Positions 30,947-40,302 of a stretch of 57,411 nucleotides of DNA are shown one piece after another (position 1 is the stretch's first letter; each line of letters starts with the position of its first letter). A program made the translations under genes and the position numbers. Where the stretch lies: the NCBI GenBank assembly GCA_946479285.1, contig CAMLFH010000029.1, positions 1-57,411 on the forward strand. Direction: 5' to 3'. Source of the stretch: an uncultured Flavobacteriales bacterium. GTDB taxonomy: Bacteria > Bacteroidota > Bacteroidia > Flavobacteriales > Crocinitomicaceae. Under the pieces are notes generated by a model. That model ran no database searches. It was not told where the DNA came from and worked only from the letters and a program-made list of their open reading frames with translations.

Positions 30947-33916
30947 ATGAAAAATAGTATTCTAGTATTTGCCTGGTTTTGTTCGACCGCTGTTTTTTCA
31001 CAGATCCAGGAATTAAAAACCAATTCGGATGCGGCAAGAGAGAAACTTCCGAGATCACTTGCCAGTGTACAGCAGATAAATCCTTCGCAATATGTAAACC
31101 CTTTCGTTGGAACCGGTGGACACGGACACACATTCCCCGGGCCTGTTCTGCCGTTTGGCATGGTCCAGGTTGGTCCGGATACGCGCTATGAAGGCTGGGA
31201 CGGATGTGGAGGATATCACTATTCGGATTCGGTGATCTGGGGATTTAGCCACACGCATTTGAGCGGAACGGGAATTCCGGATTATTCGGATGTGCTGTTG
31301 GTTCCGCAGATGGGAAAACTGAATACTGTTCCCGGTTACAAAAAAGAAGGCGGATTTGGTTCTGCTTTCAGTCATAGTAAAGAAAAAGCACAACCGGGTT
31401 ATTATCACGTGGAAATGGATAATGGTATAACTGCAGATCTGACAGCCACTTTGCGTTGTGCCTTACACAGGTACCAATTTTCCAATCCAAAAGGAAAACG
31501 CTACATCATTATTGATTTAGGATACAGAGACCGCGTTTTGGAAGTCATGGCAAAGAAAACTTCTCCTACAGCAGTTGAAGGAAGACGCGTTTCCGAAGCC
31601 TGGGCAGTGCATCAGCATTTGGCTTTTAGTTTGGAAACTTCCATTCCGTTTACCAAAACAAAGTGGATCGAAGATAAAGAGGAAGGAACTTACTTATTTG
31701 TAATGGAGTTTCCGGAAGGCGTGAAAGAAATTTCTGTCCGTGTTGGGATTTCCGGAACAGATGAGGCTGGTGCAGGAGCAAACCTGAAAGCCGAATTGAC
31801 TAATTTTGATTTTGAGATCGTTCGTTCAAGAGCAGCTGCAGCCTGGGATAATGAATTGGGAAAAATAGGAGTAGTGTCTTCTCAAAAAGAAGTGTTAAAT
31901 CATTTTTATACAGCGCTTTACCACACGTTTGTTCATCCGTCACTTTGGACAGATGCAGACGGAAGGTACCGGGATTACAAGGACCAGATCCAAACATCGG
32001 AAACGCCTTTGTATTCGGTTTTTTCCCTGTGGGATACGTATCGTGGAGCAAATCCGCTTTACACCATTGTTCAGCCGCAAAAGGTTTCTGATTTCGTGGG
32101 TTCATTTTATAAGCAGTATAAAAATACGGGCTTACTTCCGGTGTGGACATTATCCAATAACGAAACCAACTGTATGATCGGTTATCATTCGGTTTCCGTT
32201 ATTACCGACGCTTATCTGAAAGGAATTCCGCTTCAAAACCCGGAAGAATTGTTGGAAGCCATGATTGCTTCCAGTAATGCCGACCATTTCGGAAAGAAAC
32301 AATACGAAGAAACCGGATTTATTTCCGCAAATGCAGAAGCAGAATCTGTTTCAAAAACACTCGAATACGCTTATGATGATTGGTGCATTTCCAAATTCGC
32401 AGAGAAATTGGGTAAAGCAGACATCGCTAAGAAATACCAAATTCGTTCTGCAAACTGGATGAACCTGATGCATCCTGAAACACGTTTTTTCCAACCGAGA
32501 AAAGACGGTGTTTTCCTTCCGTTTTTCAAACCGAATGAAGTGAATCATCACTTTACGGAAGCGAACGGCTGGCAGTATTCATTGGCGGCTCCGCATCACA
32601 TGCAGGCTTTGATTGATATGCATGGCGGAAACGAAGGAATGCAGAATTTCCTGGATACGATGTTCTTTGGATCTTCCACCATGTCAGGTCGTGAGCAGGC
32701 AGATATTACCGGTTTGATCGGACAGTACGCGCATGGAAACGAGCCTTCGCATCACATGGCATATACGTACAACTATTGTGGTGCTCCGGAAAAAACGCAG
32801 GCGCTGGTAGATACAATCCTGAAAACATTCTATACCAATCAACCCGACGGACTTTCCGGAAATGAAGACTGCGGACAAATGTCGGCGTGGTATGTCTTGA
32901 GTTCGATGGGCTTTTACCCGGTTTCGCCCGGAAGTCCCACGTATGCAATTGGCCGCCCGATGATGGATGAAGTAGTGATCAAAGGAGATAACGGTCCATT
33001 TAAAATGAAGGTTTTGAATAATTCGGCTGACAATAAATTTATCCAGTCGATTTCCTGGAATGGAAAAGCCTACCAGAAATTGTATATCACACACCAAATG
33101 ATCAAAGACGGTGGTGTTTTGGAAATTTCCATGGGAGCAAAGCCCAATAAACAGGTTGCGAATTACGAATTGGACTTGAGACATGAAATCAACCCGGGAT
33201 TCGTTCCGGTGCCATTCTTTACGACTTCTCAAACCATGTTTGAATCTTCGATGGAATTGGGAATTGATGTGCTGTTCTTTGAGAAAGGAAAAGTGTATTA
33301 CAGTTTCGACGGAGAGAAATTCCAACCCTTTTATAAGCAGGGCGGAAAAAATCTGAATCTAAATGAAACGTCTACTGTTTATGCAAAAGTAGTTCGTGAA
33401 GACGGAGCGGAAAGTAAGGTGATAAAAGCGCTGTTTACCAAATATATGATCGATAAGAAAATCACTTTGGAAACGGAATATGCCAATCAATATGCAGGCG
33501 CAGGTTCGCAGACTTTGGTTGATGGACAAAGAGGAACAGATGAATACCGCGGAACAGAATGGCAGGGAACTTTCGGTAAAAACGTTCAGGGACTTATCGA
33601 ACTGAATGAAGCAAGAGAAATTTCCATGGTACGTTTTTCTTACCTGCAAGACCAGAAATCGTGGATCTTCCCCCCGAAAAGTATCAGCATCGAAGTTTCC
33701 ACAGATGGAGTGAACTTTAAAAAATTGGGGAAAGTTGCCGGGGGAAGTGTTAAAAAGGATGAACGGCCAAAAAGAGCAGAAATCGCTTACGAAATTGCGC
33801 CGACAAATTGCAAATTCATTCGTTTCACCATAGAGAACTACGGCCCTTGTCCCGACTGGCATTTAGGAAAAGGAAACCAAACCTGGTTATTCCTGGATGA
33901 AATCATGGTCAATTGA
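30947..33916 (+). CDS. GH92 alpha-1,2-mannosidase with C-terminal binding domains
   Basis: A 989-residue exported glycoside hydrolase of family 92, which trims alpha-mannosides of N-glycans by an inverting, calcium-dependent mechanism. Signal peptide: cleaved after about residue 19. The GH92 part (roughly residues 45-745) shows GTGGHGHTFPGPVLPFGMVQ, the GWDGCGGYHYSD segment and GNEDCGQMSAWYVLSSMGFY. A chitobiase-C-like domain and a discoidin-like (F5/8C) domain follow to the end. It forms a two-gene unit with the upstream ROK kinase; no SusC/SusD pair is present in the window. Confidence 0.92.
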   Translation: MKNSILVFAWFCSTAVFSQIQELKTNSDAAREKLPRSLASVQQINPSQYVNPFVGTGGHGHTFPGPVLPFGMVQVGPDTRYEGWDGCGGYHYSDSVIWGFSHTHLSGTGIPDYSDVLLVPQMGKLNTVPGYKKEGGFGSAFSHSKEKAQPGYYHVEMDNGITADLTATLRCALHRYQFSNPKGKRYIIIDLGYRDRVLEVMAKKTSPTAVEGRRVSEAWAVHQHLAFSLETSIPFTKTKWIEDKEEGTYLFVMEFPEGVKEISVRVGISGTDEAGAGANLKAELTNFDFEIVRSRAAAAWDNELGKIGVVSSQKEVLNHFYTALYHTFVHPSLWTDADGRYRDYKDQIQTSETPLYSVFSLWDTYRGANPLYTIVQPQKVSDFVGSFYKQYKNTGLLPVWTLSNNETNCMIGYHSVSVITDAYLKGIPLQNPEELLEAMIASSNADHFGKKQYEETGFISANAEAESVSKTLEYAYDDWCISKFAEKLGKADIAKKYQIRSANWMNLMHPETRFFQPRKDGVFLPFFKPNEVNHHFTEANGWQYSLAAPHHMQALIDMHGGNEGMQNFLDTMFFGSSTMSGREQADITGLIGQYAHGNEPSHHMAYTYNYCGAPEKTQALVDTILKTFYTNQPDGLSGNEDCGQMSAWYVLSSMGFYPVSPGSPTYAIGRPMMDEVVIKGDNGPFKMKVLNNSADNKFIQSISWNGKAYQKLYITHQMIKDGGVLEISMGAKPNKQVANYELDLRHEINPGFVPVPFFTTSQTMFESSMELGIDVLFFEKGKVYYSFDGEKFQPFYKQGGKNLNLNETSTVYAKVVREDGAESKVIKALFTKYMIDKKITLETEYANQYAGAGSQTLVDGQRGTDEYRGTEWQGTFGKNVQGLIELNEAREISMVRFSYLQDQKSWIFPPKSISIEVSTDGVNFKKLGKVAGGSVKKDERPKRAEIAYEIAPTNCKFIRFTIENYGPCPDWHLGKGNQTWLFLDEIMVN

Positions 33917-33917
33917 C

Positions 33918-34010
33918 ACTTCGACATTTCGACTCCGCTCAATGACCGAAGCTCAGTGTCCTTAAAATATCTTCTAGTGGAAGGGTGGCTGAGCGCAGTC
34001 GAAGCCCCTT
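33918..34010. repeat. Imperfect inverted repeat CGACTCCGCTCA / TGAGCGCAGTCG
   Basis: Second copy of the repeat family seen at 22859-22955. TTTCGACTCCGCTCA (about 33927-33941) pairs imperfectly with GGCTGAGCGCAGTCGAAG (33987-34004). It separates the mannosidase and S46 genes and may act as a terminator for the former. Confidence 0.6.
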
Positions 34011-34111
34011 TTCACCTTTCACTTCTCAATTTTCCATTGAAAATACACGAACGGTCAACCGGACTTCTTAAAAGTTGTTAACTTTAGCGCTCTTAAAAAC
34101 AAAACCAGAGA

Positions 34112-36238
34112 ATGAAAAAAATAGTATTCGCGTTGGTCTTATTGACCTATTCAATGGGTAACATTGCTCGCGCTGATGAAGGAATGTGGCTTCCATTTTT
34201 GATTGGAAGAAACTACGAGGACATGAAAAAACATGGCCTGAAATTAACTCAGGAGCAGATTTATTCCATCAACAAATCTTCTTTGAAGGATGCAGTAATC
34301 TCATTTGGAGGTTTTTGTACCGGAGAAATTATCTCTAACCAGGGATTGATCCTGACAAACCACCACTGTGGTTACGATGCAATTGCAGGCGCTTCCACAA
34401 AAGACCAGAATTATTTGGACAATGGTTTTTGGGCAAAGAATTTCAAGGAAGAAATTGCGGTAAAAGGATTAACGGCAACATTCATGATCAGCATGAAAGA
34501 CGTTACTGCTGAAGTTGCAAAGGAATTGAATCCGAAAATGACTGCAGAAGAACGTGCTAAAAAGATCAAGGAAGTAACAGATATTTTGATCAAAGACGCA
34601 ACAGCGGGAACGCATTACGAAGCATTTGTTCGTGATTTCTACGATGGAAATGAGTTTTATTTATTCGTGAAAGAAACTTTTAAAGATGTTCGTTTGGTAG
34701 GAACTCCGCCTCAATCTGCCGGAAAATACGGTGGTGATACGGATAACTGGGAATGGCCTCGTCATACGGCAGATTTCTCTATGTTCCGCGTTTACGCAGG
34801 ATCAGACAACAAACCGGCTGATTTCAGTGATGCAAACGTTCCGTTGAAGCCTAAGCATTCTTTGCCTATCTCTTTGAAAGGTGTGAAGCAAGGTGATTAC
34901 GCAATGATCATGGGATTCCCTGGAAGAACGAATCGTTATTTAACTTCTTACGGAGTGGAGCAGGCAGTTTCTTTGGAGCAGCCTAAAATCGTTGATATCC
35001 GCGCTAAGAAATTGGAGATCATGAAAAAGTACATGGATAAAGATGTGGAAGTTCGTTTGCATTATTCATCCAAGTACGCACAGGTTGCGAACTACTGGAA
35101 ATACTTTATCGGTCAGACAAAACAGTTGAAAGGAAACGGCGTTGCTGACAAGAAGCGTAAAGTAGAAGCAGATTTCACCAAATATGCAGCTGGAAAAGCA
35201 GAATACGACAATGTGCTTTCTGATATTGAAGGTGCTTTCAAAGCAACAAACAGTGTGGTTTATATTAAAACTTACCAAAGTGAATTCGTTCGCCAGGTAG
35301 ATATCAATTCACTGGTTTATTTGTACAAAGCAGCTGCTGATGCTAAGGCTTCAGGTAACAATGACCGTTACAACATGATCATGGATGCTGCGAAAGCAAC
35401 TGCTGAAGAAATTTACACAGAGCGTTCCATGGATATCGAATTGGAGACTTTGGAAGAAGTATTGAAAATGTACATCCGCGACGTTCCGATGGAACAGCAG
35501 GTTGGAATCACGAAATCAATCGGTGCAGACGGTGTTGCTGCATTCATGAGCCGTGTAAAAACAAATTCCATCTTTGCTTCCAAAGAGCGTTACGAAGCCT
35601 TCATGAAGAAATTCGATATGGAGAAAATGAGCCAGGACCCTTTGTTCATTTTGATCAAGGATTTGGATAACGCATACCAGGCTGCAATGGCTCAGGATGC
35701 GGTGAAAACTGCAAACGCGAAACTGGTTATTGCAAACCGCGCGTTTGTAAAAGGAGTGCGTGAAATGCAGCCAGCTAAGAAGTTCTACCCGAATGCAAAC
35801 TCAACCATGCGTTTGACTTACGGGAACGTGTTGAACTACGATCCGCGTGACGGAGTTCATTACGACTTCTTCACAACGCTTGACGGTGTGATGCAGAAAG
35901 AAGATCCTACAAACCCGGAATTCATGGTTGACCCGCGTATCAAAGAATTGTGGACGAAAAAAGACTACGGTCAGTACGGAGTAAACGGGAAATTGCCGGT
36001 AAACTTTCTTTCCAACAACGACATTACTGGAGGTAACTCAGGTTCACCGGTAATCAACGCAAACGGAGAATTGATCGGAACGGCATTTGACGGTAACTGG
36101 GAAGCAATGTCTGGTGACATCTACTTCGAGCCGAACATCCAGCGCACGATCTCTTTGGACGTTCGCTACACGCTTTGGTTGGTAGACAAGTGTTATGGTG
36201 CTACGAATTTGGTTAATGAGATGAAGTTGGTTAAGTAA
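34112..36238 (+). CDS. S46 family dipeptidyl-peptidase (DPP7/DPP11 type)
   Basis: A 708-residue exported serine peptidase that removes dipeptides from peptide N-termini. Signal peptide: cleaved after about residue 21 (ARA). Catalytic elements: His in ILTNHHCGYDAI, Asp in the DTDNWEWPRHTADFS block and Ser in GNSGSPV. The residue after GTAFD is Gly (FDGNWEAM), as in DPP7; DPP11, specific for Asp/Glu, has Arg there, so broad hydrophobic specificity is likelier. This position was assigned from memory of the family. It has its own terminator; a near-match -7 box precedes it (TAACTTTA, near 34080). Confidence 0.9.
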   Translation: MKKIVFALVLLTYSMGNIARADEGMWLPFLIGRNYEDMKKHGLKLTQEQIYSINKSSLKDAVISFGGFCTGEIISNQGLILTNHHCGYDAIAGASTKDQNYLDNGFWAKNFKEEIAVKGLTATFMISMKDVTAEVAKELNPKMTAEERAKKIKEVTDILIKDATAGTHYEAFVRDFYDGNEFYLFVKETFKDVRLVGTPPQSAGKYGGDTDNWEWPRHTADFSMFRVYAGSDNKPADFSDANVPLKPKHSLPISLKGVKQGDYAMIMGFPGRTNRYLTSYGVEQAVSLEQPKIVDIRAKKLEIMKKYMDKDVEVRLHYSSKYAQVANYWKYFIGQTKQLKGNGVADKKRKVEADFTKYAAGKAEYDNVLSDIEGAFKATNSVVYIKTYQSEFVRQVDINSLVYLYKAAADAKASGNNDRYNMIMDAAKATAEEIYTERSMDIELETLEEVLKMYIRDVPMEQQVGITKSIGADGVAAFMSRVKTNSIFASKERYEAFMKKFDMEKMSQDPLFILIKDLDNAYQAAMAQDAVKTANAKLVIANRAFVKGVREMQPAKKFYPNANSTMRLTYGNVLNYDPRDGVHYDFFTTLDGVMQKEDPTNPEFMVDPRIKELWTKKDYGQYGVNGKLPVNFLSNNDITGGNSGSPVINANGELIGTAFDGNWEAMSGDIYFEPNIQRTISLDVRYTLWLVDKCYGATNLVNEMKLVK

Positions 36239-36260
36239 ACTAATTCATTATAGAAATGAA

Positions 36261-36296
36261 AAAGCCGCTGGTCAGTTTGATTAGCGGTTTTTTTTT
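36261..36296 (+). terminator. Intrinsic terminator after the S46 gene
   Basis: GCCGCT (36264-36269) pairs with AGCGGT (36283-36288) through a 13-nt loop, followed by nine T. Canonical rho-independent terminator 23 nt after the stop. Confidence 0.85.
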
Positions 36297-36441
36297 GGGG
36301 TTTATTTTCAAATCTATTGTTTCTAGTAGGACTCGGATAATTTCTAGTTCGTTTCTGAAAACTCGTTTTTAATGGTTCTGAACTAGGCGAAGTGGCGCTT
36401 CCTCTTGAGTGTAATTGTTAAGCCATTTTGCTTAGTGCATG
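36297..36441. other. AT-rich gap with partial palindromes
   Basis: No gene. It contains GCGAAGTGGCGCTTC and, at the right end, GTTAGGT (36438-36444), which fits the GTTRRRY half-site of integron attC sites and overlaps the stop codon of the next gene; no good partner half was found. Confidence 0.35.
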
Positions 36442-37317
36442 TTAGGTGTACTTTTCATTTGTAATGTGTTTTGAATCAGTATCAAAATTGTCTAATAACT
36501 TATTCATTTCCTTGTATATGTTGTCTAAATTAGTCAAATGTGCTTTGTTGTTTGCTTCAATATGCTGGTATACGATTCTTGAATTTTTAATTTGAGATAT
36601 GATACCAAATACTACTTCATCATGGGAATGTTCTAAAAGTAAATTCATCAATGGGATTAAATAGTTTTCATGATAAAATTTGACATCTGTTTTATCTGTC
36701 AATTTTTGCTCAAATTCTACTGTGAATCTAAATATTCTTTCTCTATCGTGTTTAGTTATTTGTTCAATATCATAAATGTTTATTAAATCCCTCATGATAT
36801 GATTTGTCAAATCCATGAACTCTCTTTTTCTCTGAAAATCATAATCTTTTGCTCGGATATTCATATCTGTTAATTGATCCATTTGGATTTCAAAAAAAGC
36901 TATTTCATTTCTGAGATTATTGTAATGTTTTATTGCTTTAGCCCCAAAAAATTCATTGTGAGAAATAAAGGTTTTTTCCGATTTAAGCATTTCATTTAAC
37001 AAACTTGAACTTTCATTGATGGATATTACAGGAAGATGGAATCTGATTGGATCATTTTTAAACTGAGAAATCAATTTAGATAAGGATTCTATTGTGTTGT
37101 CCAATTTTATTTTAAAACTTTCCAACAGGTTGCTTGTATATAAAAGTCTATTTTTTGATTCTCGGTCGTTTTTAGCCTTCTCTCTTTTTCTTTCTTTTGT
37201 GTTTGATCCAATGTATATGCCTACTGCCGTAATTGTTCCAATACCAGCGCCTATTAAAGCAGTTGTTACATCTTTAATAAATTCTAAATCAAAAAAAACA
37301 ATATCAGATTGACACAT
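36442..37317 (-). CDS. Membrane-anchored coiled-coil protein, accessory, 291 aa
   Basis: A single transmembrane helix near residues 14-34 (VTTALIGAGIGTITAVGIYIG) follows a short N-terminus, and then a charged, helical, Lys/Glu/Asn-rich cytoplasmic domain with coiled-coil character to the end (LLESFKIKLDNTIESLSKLI; then an EFEQKLTDK segment). No recognised domain. Base composition is visibly more AT-rich than the flanking genes, and it lies inside the accessory cassette 36.3-38.4 kb. Defence or stress membrane proteins can look like this, but there is no supporting motif. Confidence 0.6.
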   Translation of the reverse strand: MCQSDIVFFDLEFIKDVTTALIGAGIGTITAVGIYIGSNTKERKREKAKNDRESKNRLLYTSNLLESFKIKLDNTIESLSKLISQFKNDPIRFHLPVISINESSSLLNEMLKSEKTFISHNEFFGAKAIKHYNNLRNEIAFFEIQMDQLTDMNIRAKDYDFQRKREFMDLTNHIMRDLINIYDIEQITKHDRERIFRFTVEFEQKLTDKTDVKFYHENYLIPLMNLLLEHSHDEVVFGIISQIKNSRIVYQHIEANNKAHLTNLDNIYKEMNKLLDNFDTDSKHITNEKYT

Positions 37318-37338
37318 TTTAGTCTAATTGTAATTACA

Positions 37339-37467
37339 CATAACTTTTGCAGCTTGCCGAAGGTGGGGAAATAGTTGCACCATTTTTCAAGCTAGCACTA
37401 AAGTTAATTATTTGCGAAAAAGTTTCTGCCACCAAGTCAGCCCCACTTTTGGTAAGGTGCTGTTATG
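37339..37467. repeat. 129-bp attC-like palindromic element
   Basis: Terminal CATAAC (37339-37344) and GTTATG (37462-37467) enclose a 16-bp helix: CTTGCCGAAGGTGGGG (37353-37368) with CCCCACTTTTGGTAAG (37441-37456). On the plus strand this pairs without mismatch (three G-T wobbles); on the minus strand the same positions are A-C mismatches, so the fold is specific to one strand, as in integron attC sites. The terminal motifs deviate by one base from RYYYAAC/GTTRRRY. The element overlaps the 3' end of the gene at 37408. Confidence 0.6.
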
Positions 37468-38223
37468 CGTTCGCTTGTTTTGTTCTTCGTACATTTTTTC
37501 CAAGTCCAAGTATGATTTAATTTCTACCTTCTGTCTGTCAGTAACAACAACTCCAAAATGATTTCCAACATTTGAACTTATTCTTTCAAACTTGCCAAGT
37601 TCAAGCATTCTCTCATTTATCCTTACTCCGTCTGCATAGTCTTCATAAATTTCAACGGGTAAAGGAGAATATTTCGATGTTGATTTAATGAATATTGAGA
37701 AGAAATAAGGATCTAAGTCGCCAAATTCTTGACCAAATACAAGAGGAACCTCTATAATTTGTCCCGTTTTATTGTTTTCAAAACCACAATGAAAACCGTG
37801 AACAAAATATCTCCAATCTTCAATTTTTCCAATTTGTCTATTGTCTCGTTTAAGTTCGTTAAATGTTTCCATTGGGAAGTCTATATTTAATTTCAGGTCA
37901 AGTTTGTCGACCAACTTAAATAACAATTCTTCTCCCAATTGTCTATAATCTTTCGCACATTGCTCAAAAAAGTCTTGATTTTCTTCAATTTCTTTGTCCG
38001 TAATAAGTTTGGCAATGTTTATTTCTGGTTCAATTGTGTGAATTCCAACTTGAAAGGCGACAAGTTCAGTTTTTAGATTTTGTCCTATTGCTTCTCTTTG
38101 ACTTTGAACTTCTTTTTCAAAAATAAGTTTTATTGTCCGTTCGCGTGGAATTGAACGAATTGTCTCAAGTGTCGGAATTTGTCCAACTGAATTAATTTTT
38201 ATTATGTCCGTCGCTCTGCTCAA
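37408..38223 (-). CDS. Accessory protein, DUF6896-like, 271 aa
   Basis: A soluble protein with the block EDWRYFVHGFHCGFENNKTG, an EVPLVFGQEFGDLDPYFFS segment and a later PLPVEIYEDYADGVRINERM, which I recall as DUF6896-like; function unknown. The last 19 residues (253-271) are encoded inside the attC-like palindrome, so the original C-terminus was probably different. AT-rich, within the accessory cassette, and the gap to the upstream gene carries CGCATAAC. Confidence 0.55.
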   Translation of the reverse strand: MSRATDIIKINSVGQIPTLETIRSIPRERTIKLIFEKEVQSQREAIGQNLKTELVAFQVGIHTIEPEINIAKLITDKEIEENQDFFEQCAKDYRQLGEELLFKLVDKLDLKLNIDFPMETFNELKRDNRQIGKIEDWRYFVHGFHCGFENNKTGQIIEVPLVFGQEFGDLDPYFFSIFIKSTSKYSPLPVEIYEDYADGVRINERMLELGKFERISSNVGNHFGVVVTDRQKVEIKSYLDLEKMYEEQNKRTHNSTLPKVGLTWWQKLFRK

Positions 38224-38421
38224 TGGTGTCGGTTCTTAAAATGACGCATAACTTGTATACATGGGTAACAACTATTATTATCAATTTTGTTATTGAAAAT
38301 CAACCATATTTAGAGAGGTGTTCAGTAAACAGTGTCCACGCGTTTCGCGTTCCAATACTACACAAAAAATCAAAACGAAAACACTAGTTACTCAAATTCA
38401 TGCACAAAAATGACTCGGGGG
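38224..38421. other. Gap with CGCATAAC half-site and ACGCG hairpin
   Basis: No gene seen. CGCATAAC at 38245-38252 mirrors GTTATGCG at 37462-37469, so a 9-bp inverted repeat (ACGCATAAC/GTTATGCGT) flanks the gene between. A small ACGCG/CGCGT hairpin lies near 38337-38350. Confidence 0.5.
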
Positions 38422-39051
38422 TTAATCCAAATCCTGGAATAGGTGGAGTTTTCCGCTAATGATCTGGATGATCTGAATGAATTGTTCATCGGCTGCATGG
38501 ATATATATCTGACCTTCGGTTAGACTTTCCTTTTGAGAGTCGCTTGGCGTGATGAGGATCTGTTTGGACAGTAAGGTGTTTTTTTCTTCCACCCGGAAGC
38601 GATTCAGTTTTTGATGTTTTAAAAGTTGAAGGATGAACACTTTCCCCGGATTTATAAATGTAGATTTCTCTCGCAGGATGTCATCAAGAATGGCACGAAC
38701 AATCCGGCTGAGCTGGTTTGTTTGAGGTGATTTGAACGCATTCAATATCTTCTCTTCCAGCCAACCGATTTCGATTCCTTTAGTTGACTTGGGTTTGCGG
38801 TGAATGAGGTAGTCGCTTTTTGAACTATATCGGATCCAGAGAAATCTCAAGGGTGTTTTCTGTTCTTCGATGATCTCCAGATAACCTTGTCGAATGAGCA
38901 TTTTAAAGGTGAAGCCGAATAGTTCAGCCGCGTAATCCATGAAAAGATCCAGGCTGCTCCAGGAATCCAGTTGAAATTTTCTCTTCGGGATACCAGCCAA
39001 TGCAAGTTCGCTGAATAACAGGTTTTCGTTTGTGTTTTTATCGGGAGACAT
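38422..39051 (-). CDS. Hypothetical protein, about 209 aa
   Basis: An open frame with no recognised domain; a predicted mixed alpha/beta protein, with Lys/Leu/Ile-rich helices and no signal peptide. The ATG at 39051 is favoured because an earlier in-frame start (39126) would begin inside the terminator hairpin of gcvT and translate it. It follows the accessory cassette and may be ordinary core content. Codon use looks like that of coding sequence, not like a shadow frame. Confidence 0.55.
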   Translation of the reverse strand: MSPDKNTNENLLFSELALAGIPKRKFQLDSWSSLDLFMDYAAELFGFTFKMLIRQGYLEIIEEQKTPLRFLWIRYSSKSDYLIHRKPKSTKGIEIGWLEEKILNAFKSPQTNQLSRIVRAILDDILREKSTFINPGKVFILQLLKHQKLNRFRVEEKNTLLSKQILITPSDSQKESLTEGQIYIHAADEQFIQIIQIISGKLHLFQDLD

Positions 39052-39087
39052 TGGATTGACGTTTGAGACTTTAACGGATTCAATACT

Positions 39088-39123
39088 ACAAAAAAAAGTG
39101 GAACTGCTTTCACGGTTCCACTT
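39088..39123 (-). terminator. Intrinsic terminator after gcvT
   Basis: Minus-strand stem AAGTGGAAC/GTTCCACTT (39123-39096) followed by a T8 run (39097-39090). It lies about 100 nt past the gcvT stop. Confidence 0.8.
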
Positions 39124-39180
39124 CAATGTATAATTATCAAGGACGAAATTGATGATTTACTATCGGTCTCTCATTTTTTC

Positions 39181-39212
39181 CTCCCCCTTAGTCCCCCTCC
39201 AAAGGGGGAATC
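39181..39212. repeat. Third copy of the CCTCCAAAGGGGG repeat
   Basis: TCCCCCTCCAAAGGGGGAAT just downstream of gcvT, same family as the pair at 13268-13420. Confidence 0.7.
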
Positions 39213-39219
39213 GAGCATT

Positions 39220-40302
39220 TTACTTTTGATAAAAAGGCATCTTCACCACTTTCGCCAAAACTCCTTTGTCTCTTATTTCAATAAAAATCTCGCTATCAGG
39301 AGTTGCGAACTCAGTGTTCACGTAACCCATTCCAATTGCTTTCTTCACGCTCGGTCCCTGCGTTCCGGAAGTTACTTTCCCGATTGCGTTTCCGTTCGCA
39401 TCCAAAATGCGGTAATCGTGGCGTGGAATTCCGCGGTCGATCATTTCAAAACCAACCAGTTTTTGAGAAACTCCGGCTTCTTTTTCAGCTTTCAATTTGT
39501 CTGAATCAACGAAGTCTTTGGTGAATTTCGTGATCCATCCCAATCCTGCCTGAAGCGGAGAAGTCGTATCGTCGATATCGTTTCCGTATAAGCAGAATCC
39601 CATTTCCAAACGCAAAGTATCTCTCGCAGCCAAACCAATTGGTTTGATCCCGAATGCAGCACCTGCTTCAAATACTTTGTCCCAAACTTGTTTCACTTCC
39701 GAGTTCTTGCAGTAGATCTCAAAACCTCCCGAACCGGTATAACCCGTTGCAGAAATAATCACATAATCAACTCCGGCAAACGGACCTACTTCAAAATGGT
39801 AGTATTTAATAGCGGAAAGATCAACTGAAGTCAATGACTGCATAGCTTCTACTGCTTTTGGTCCCTGGATCGCCAATAAGGAATAATCATCGGAAAGATT
39901 TCTCATGGTTACATTCTTCGTGTTGTGTGAAGAAATCCAGTTCCAGTCTTTATCAATGTTGGAAGCGTTCACAACCAATAAATATTCTTCTTCTTTGATG
40001 CGGTAAATGATCAAATCATCTACAATTCCGCCATTTCCGTTCGGAAGACACGAATATTGTGCACGACCAATCGTTAGGGTAGAAGCATCATTGGTCGTAA
40101 CACGCTGGATCAAATCCAAAGCATCCGGACCGGATAACAAAAACTCACCCATGTGAGAAACATCAAAAACACCTACTGCGTTGCGAACAGTTTCGTGTTC
40201 AGCGATTACACCTTCGTATTGAACCGGCATATTGTATCCCGCAAATGGAACCATTTTGGCACCCAAAGCTTCGTGAACCTGGGTAAGAGCTGTGTTTTTC
40301 AT
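39220..40302 (-). CDS. gcvT: Aminomethyltransferase (glycine cleavage T protein)
   Basis: T protein of the glycine cleavage system: transfers the methylene group from H protein to tetrahydrofolate and releases ammonia. 360 residues, typical. [18 protein letters not shown] at the start, [11 protein letters not shown] with the catalytic Asp (FDVSHMGE), GFEIYCK, and the folate-binding [21 protein letters not shown] are plain. It stands alone; gcvH and gcvP are not in the window. Confidence 0.95.
   Translation of the reverse strand: MKNTALTQVHEALGAKMVPFAGYNMPVQYEGVIAEHETVRNAVGVFDVSHMGEFLLSGPDALDLIQRVTTNDASTLTIGRAQYSCLPNGNGGIVDDLIIYRIKEEEYLLVVNASNIDKDWNWISSHNTKNVTMRNLSDDYSLLAIQGPKAVEAMQSLTSVDLSAIKYYHFEVGPFAGVDYVIISATGYTGSGGFEIYCKNSEVKQVWDKVFEAGAAFGIKPIGLAARDTLRLEMGFCLYGNDIDDTTSPLQAGLGWITKFTKDFVDSDKLKAEKEAGVSQKLVGFEMIDRGIPRHDYRILDANGNAIGKVTSGTQGPSVKKAIGMGYVNTEFATPDSEIFIEIRDKGVLAKVVKMPFYQK

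Noticed and set aside
32684..33862. Long minus-strand frames inside the GH92 gene
   Set aside because: They are antisense to a clearly coding gene, with no start signal or family match.
36425..36450. Consensus integron attC half-site GTTAGGT
   Set aside because: A seven-base match occurs by chance easily, no RYYYAAC partner pairs with it nearby, so it is kept only as a note in the gap entry.
39052..39126. N-terminal extension of the gene ending at 38422
   Set aside because: The extension would translate the gcvT terminator stem and T-run.
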